In this document: positions 32,236 through 32,591 of the stretch, in pieces
Numbering within the stretch: position 1 is the stretch's first letter
Layout: every line of letters begins with the position of its first letter
Position numbers and translations under genes: made by a program
Assembly: GCA_015680685.1 (NCBI GenBank)
Contig: MNCI01004604.1
Location: forward strand, 820,073 to 852,663
Source: Gnetum montanum
Taxonomy: Eukaryota; Streptophyta; Gnetopsida; Gnetales; Gnetaceae
Direction of reading: 5' to 3'
DNA length: 32,591 bases
The notes under the pieces: generated by a model
What the model was told of the DNA's origin: nothing
The model's input: only the letters and a program-made list of their open reading frames with translations
Database searches by the model: none

Positions 32236-32591
32236 ATGGAGTCATCCTCGACCTCTAACGCATGTGCCTTCATAGTCCCCACACAAGAATAGTATAACTA
32301 CATCTGTGTGAAGATTCAAGCCAACCTTCCTCTTGACACCATAGAATAGGAGGCAAAACGAAACTTTGTCCCCTCTGTATATGACATCATCCCCCTTTCT
32401 AAACCTCAGCATAAAATCATCTCCCAGCTCCTTCTGGCAAGGAGCCAAAACTCACGGTGACCCAATGAGGAGCCCCAAAACCAACATGAAGTAGATGACT
32501 TCGAGGCACAATCTGAACCTGAGGATTCATACCACACCCACAGTCCCCATGCCTACGTGAACCCATCACTCCATCCTCGCATGGGACAGAC
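32236..32591 (+). pseudogene. gag: gag N-terminus of the partial Tat-like element
   Basis: The frame opens at ATG 32236 (CACCATGG context) and continues to the window edge, 119 codons with stops at 32290 (TAG), 32347 (TAG) and 32458 (TGA). Its YNYICVKIQANLP segment matches YNFICAKIQARLP at the start of the outer element's gag, and the spacing from ATG is similar. The rest is acidic and His/Pro-rich. The Gag core domain would lie beyond the window. Confidence 0.65.

Larger units (their letters stand above)
30214..32591 (+). mobile_element. Partial Tat-like Ty3/gypsy element (5' portion)
   Basis: This holds an LTR ending at 31572, a PBS, a repeat-rich leader and the start of gag, cut by the right window edge. 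It shares with the outer element the junction ACA-G-TTTTTG-(GC/CA)-CTAGAAGGAG and the Gag N-terminus. CpG dinucleotides are frequent here, unlike the rest of the window, suggesting a more recent insertion. The left limit (TGTAGAC at 30214) is a guess because the partner LTR is not in view. Confidence 0.7.

Overview
The window looks like intergenic DNA from a seed plant with a large, repeat-filled nuclear genome. It is AT-rich and strongly CpG-depleted apart from its last ~2.4 kb. It holds several long LTR retrotransposons of the Ty3/gypsy class, all broken by stop codons. I see no intact cellular gene, tRNA, rRNA, CRISPR array or bacterial-type feature. The sequence alone does not fix the species; a gymnosperm or another giant-genome plant is a guess.

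Layout. (1) 1-4201: the 3' part of a plus-strand Athila-like element. It holds a decayed extra ORF of about 930 codons (434-3223), a purine tract and an LTR (3386-4201); its gag-pol would lie left of the window. (2) 4202-10465: about 6.3 kb I cannot classify. (3) 10466 to about 28373: an older minus-strand element of the Tat type, with LTRs at 10466-11741 and 27149-28373. Its internal part keeps gag and protease (26719 down to 23466) but no visible reverse transcriptase, RNase H or integrase. (4) 12641-22554: a complete, decayed plus-strand Athila-like element nested inside (3). It has 854/810-bp LTRs beginning TGATGA (or a decayed form) and ending TCATCA, a decayed tRNA-Asp primer-binding site, gag, protease, RT, RNase H and integrase, and a 4-of-5 matching target-site duplication. 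(5) 28374-30213: tandem-repeat-rich DNA, including a 12-unit array of about 39 bp. (6) About 30214-32591: the 5' part of a third, plus-strand, Tat-like element: CpG-rich LTR, PBS, minisatellite leader and the first 119 codons of gag.

How the parts relate. Elements (1) and (4) are diverged members of one family, with the same LTR ends and 3' tail, but only (1) carries the extra ORF. Elements (3) and (6) share the LTR/PBS junction, the start of Gag and a minisatellite leader. The order of insertion is (3), then (4) into it; (6) looks younger because its CpGs survive.

Decay is mostly by substitution. Long reading frames stay in register while filling with stops, mainly TAG, as expected from C-to-T change at methylated CAG and CG sites. 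The most unusual items are the extra ORF with a textbook-looking small intron just before its ATG, the gag-protease-only Tat element with repeats inserted in its coding frame, and arrays of short palindromes in the LTRs.
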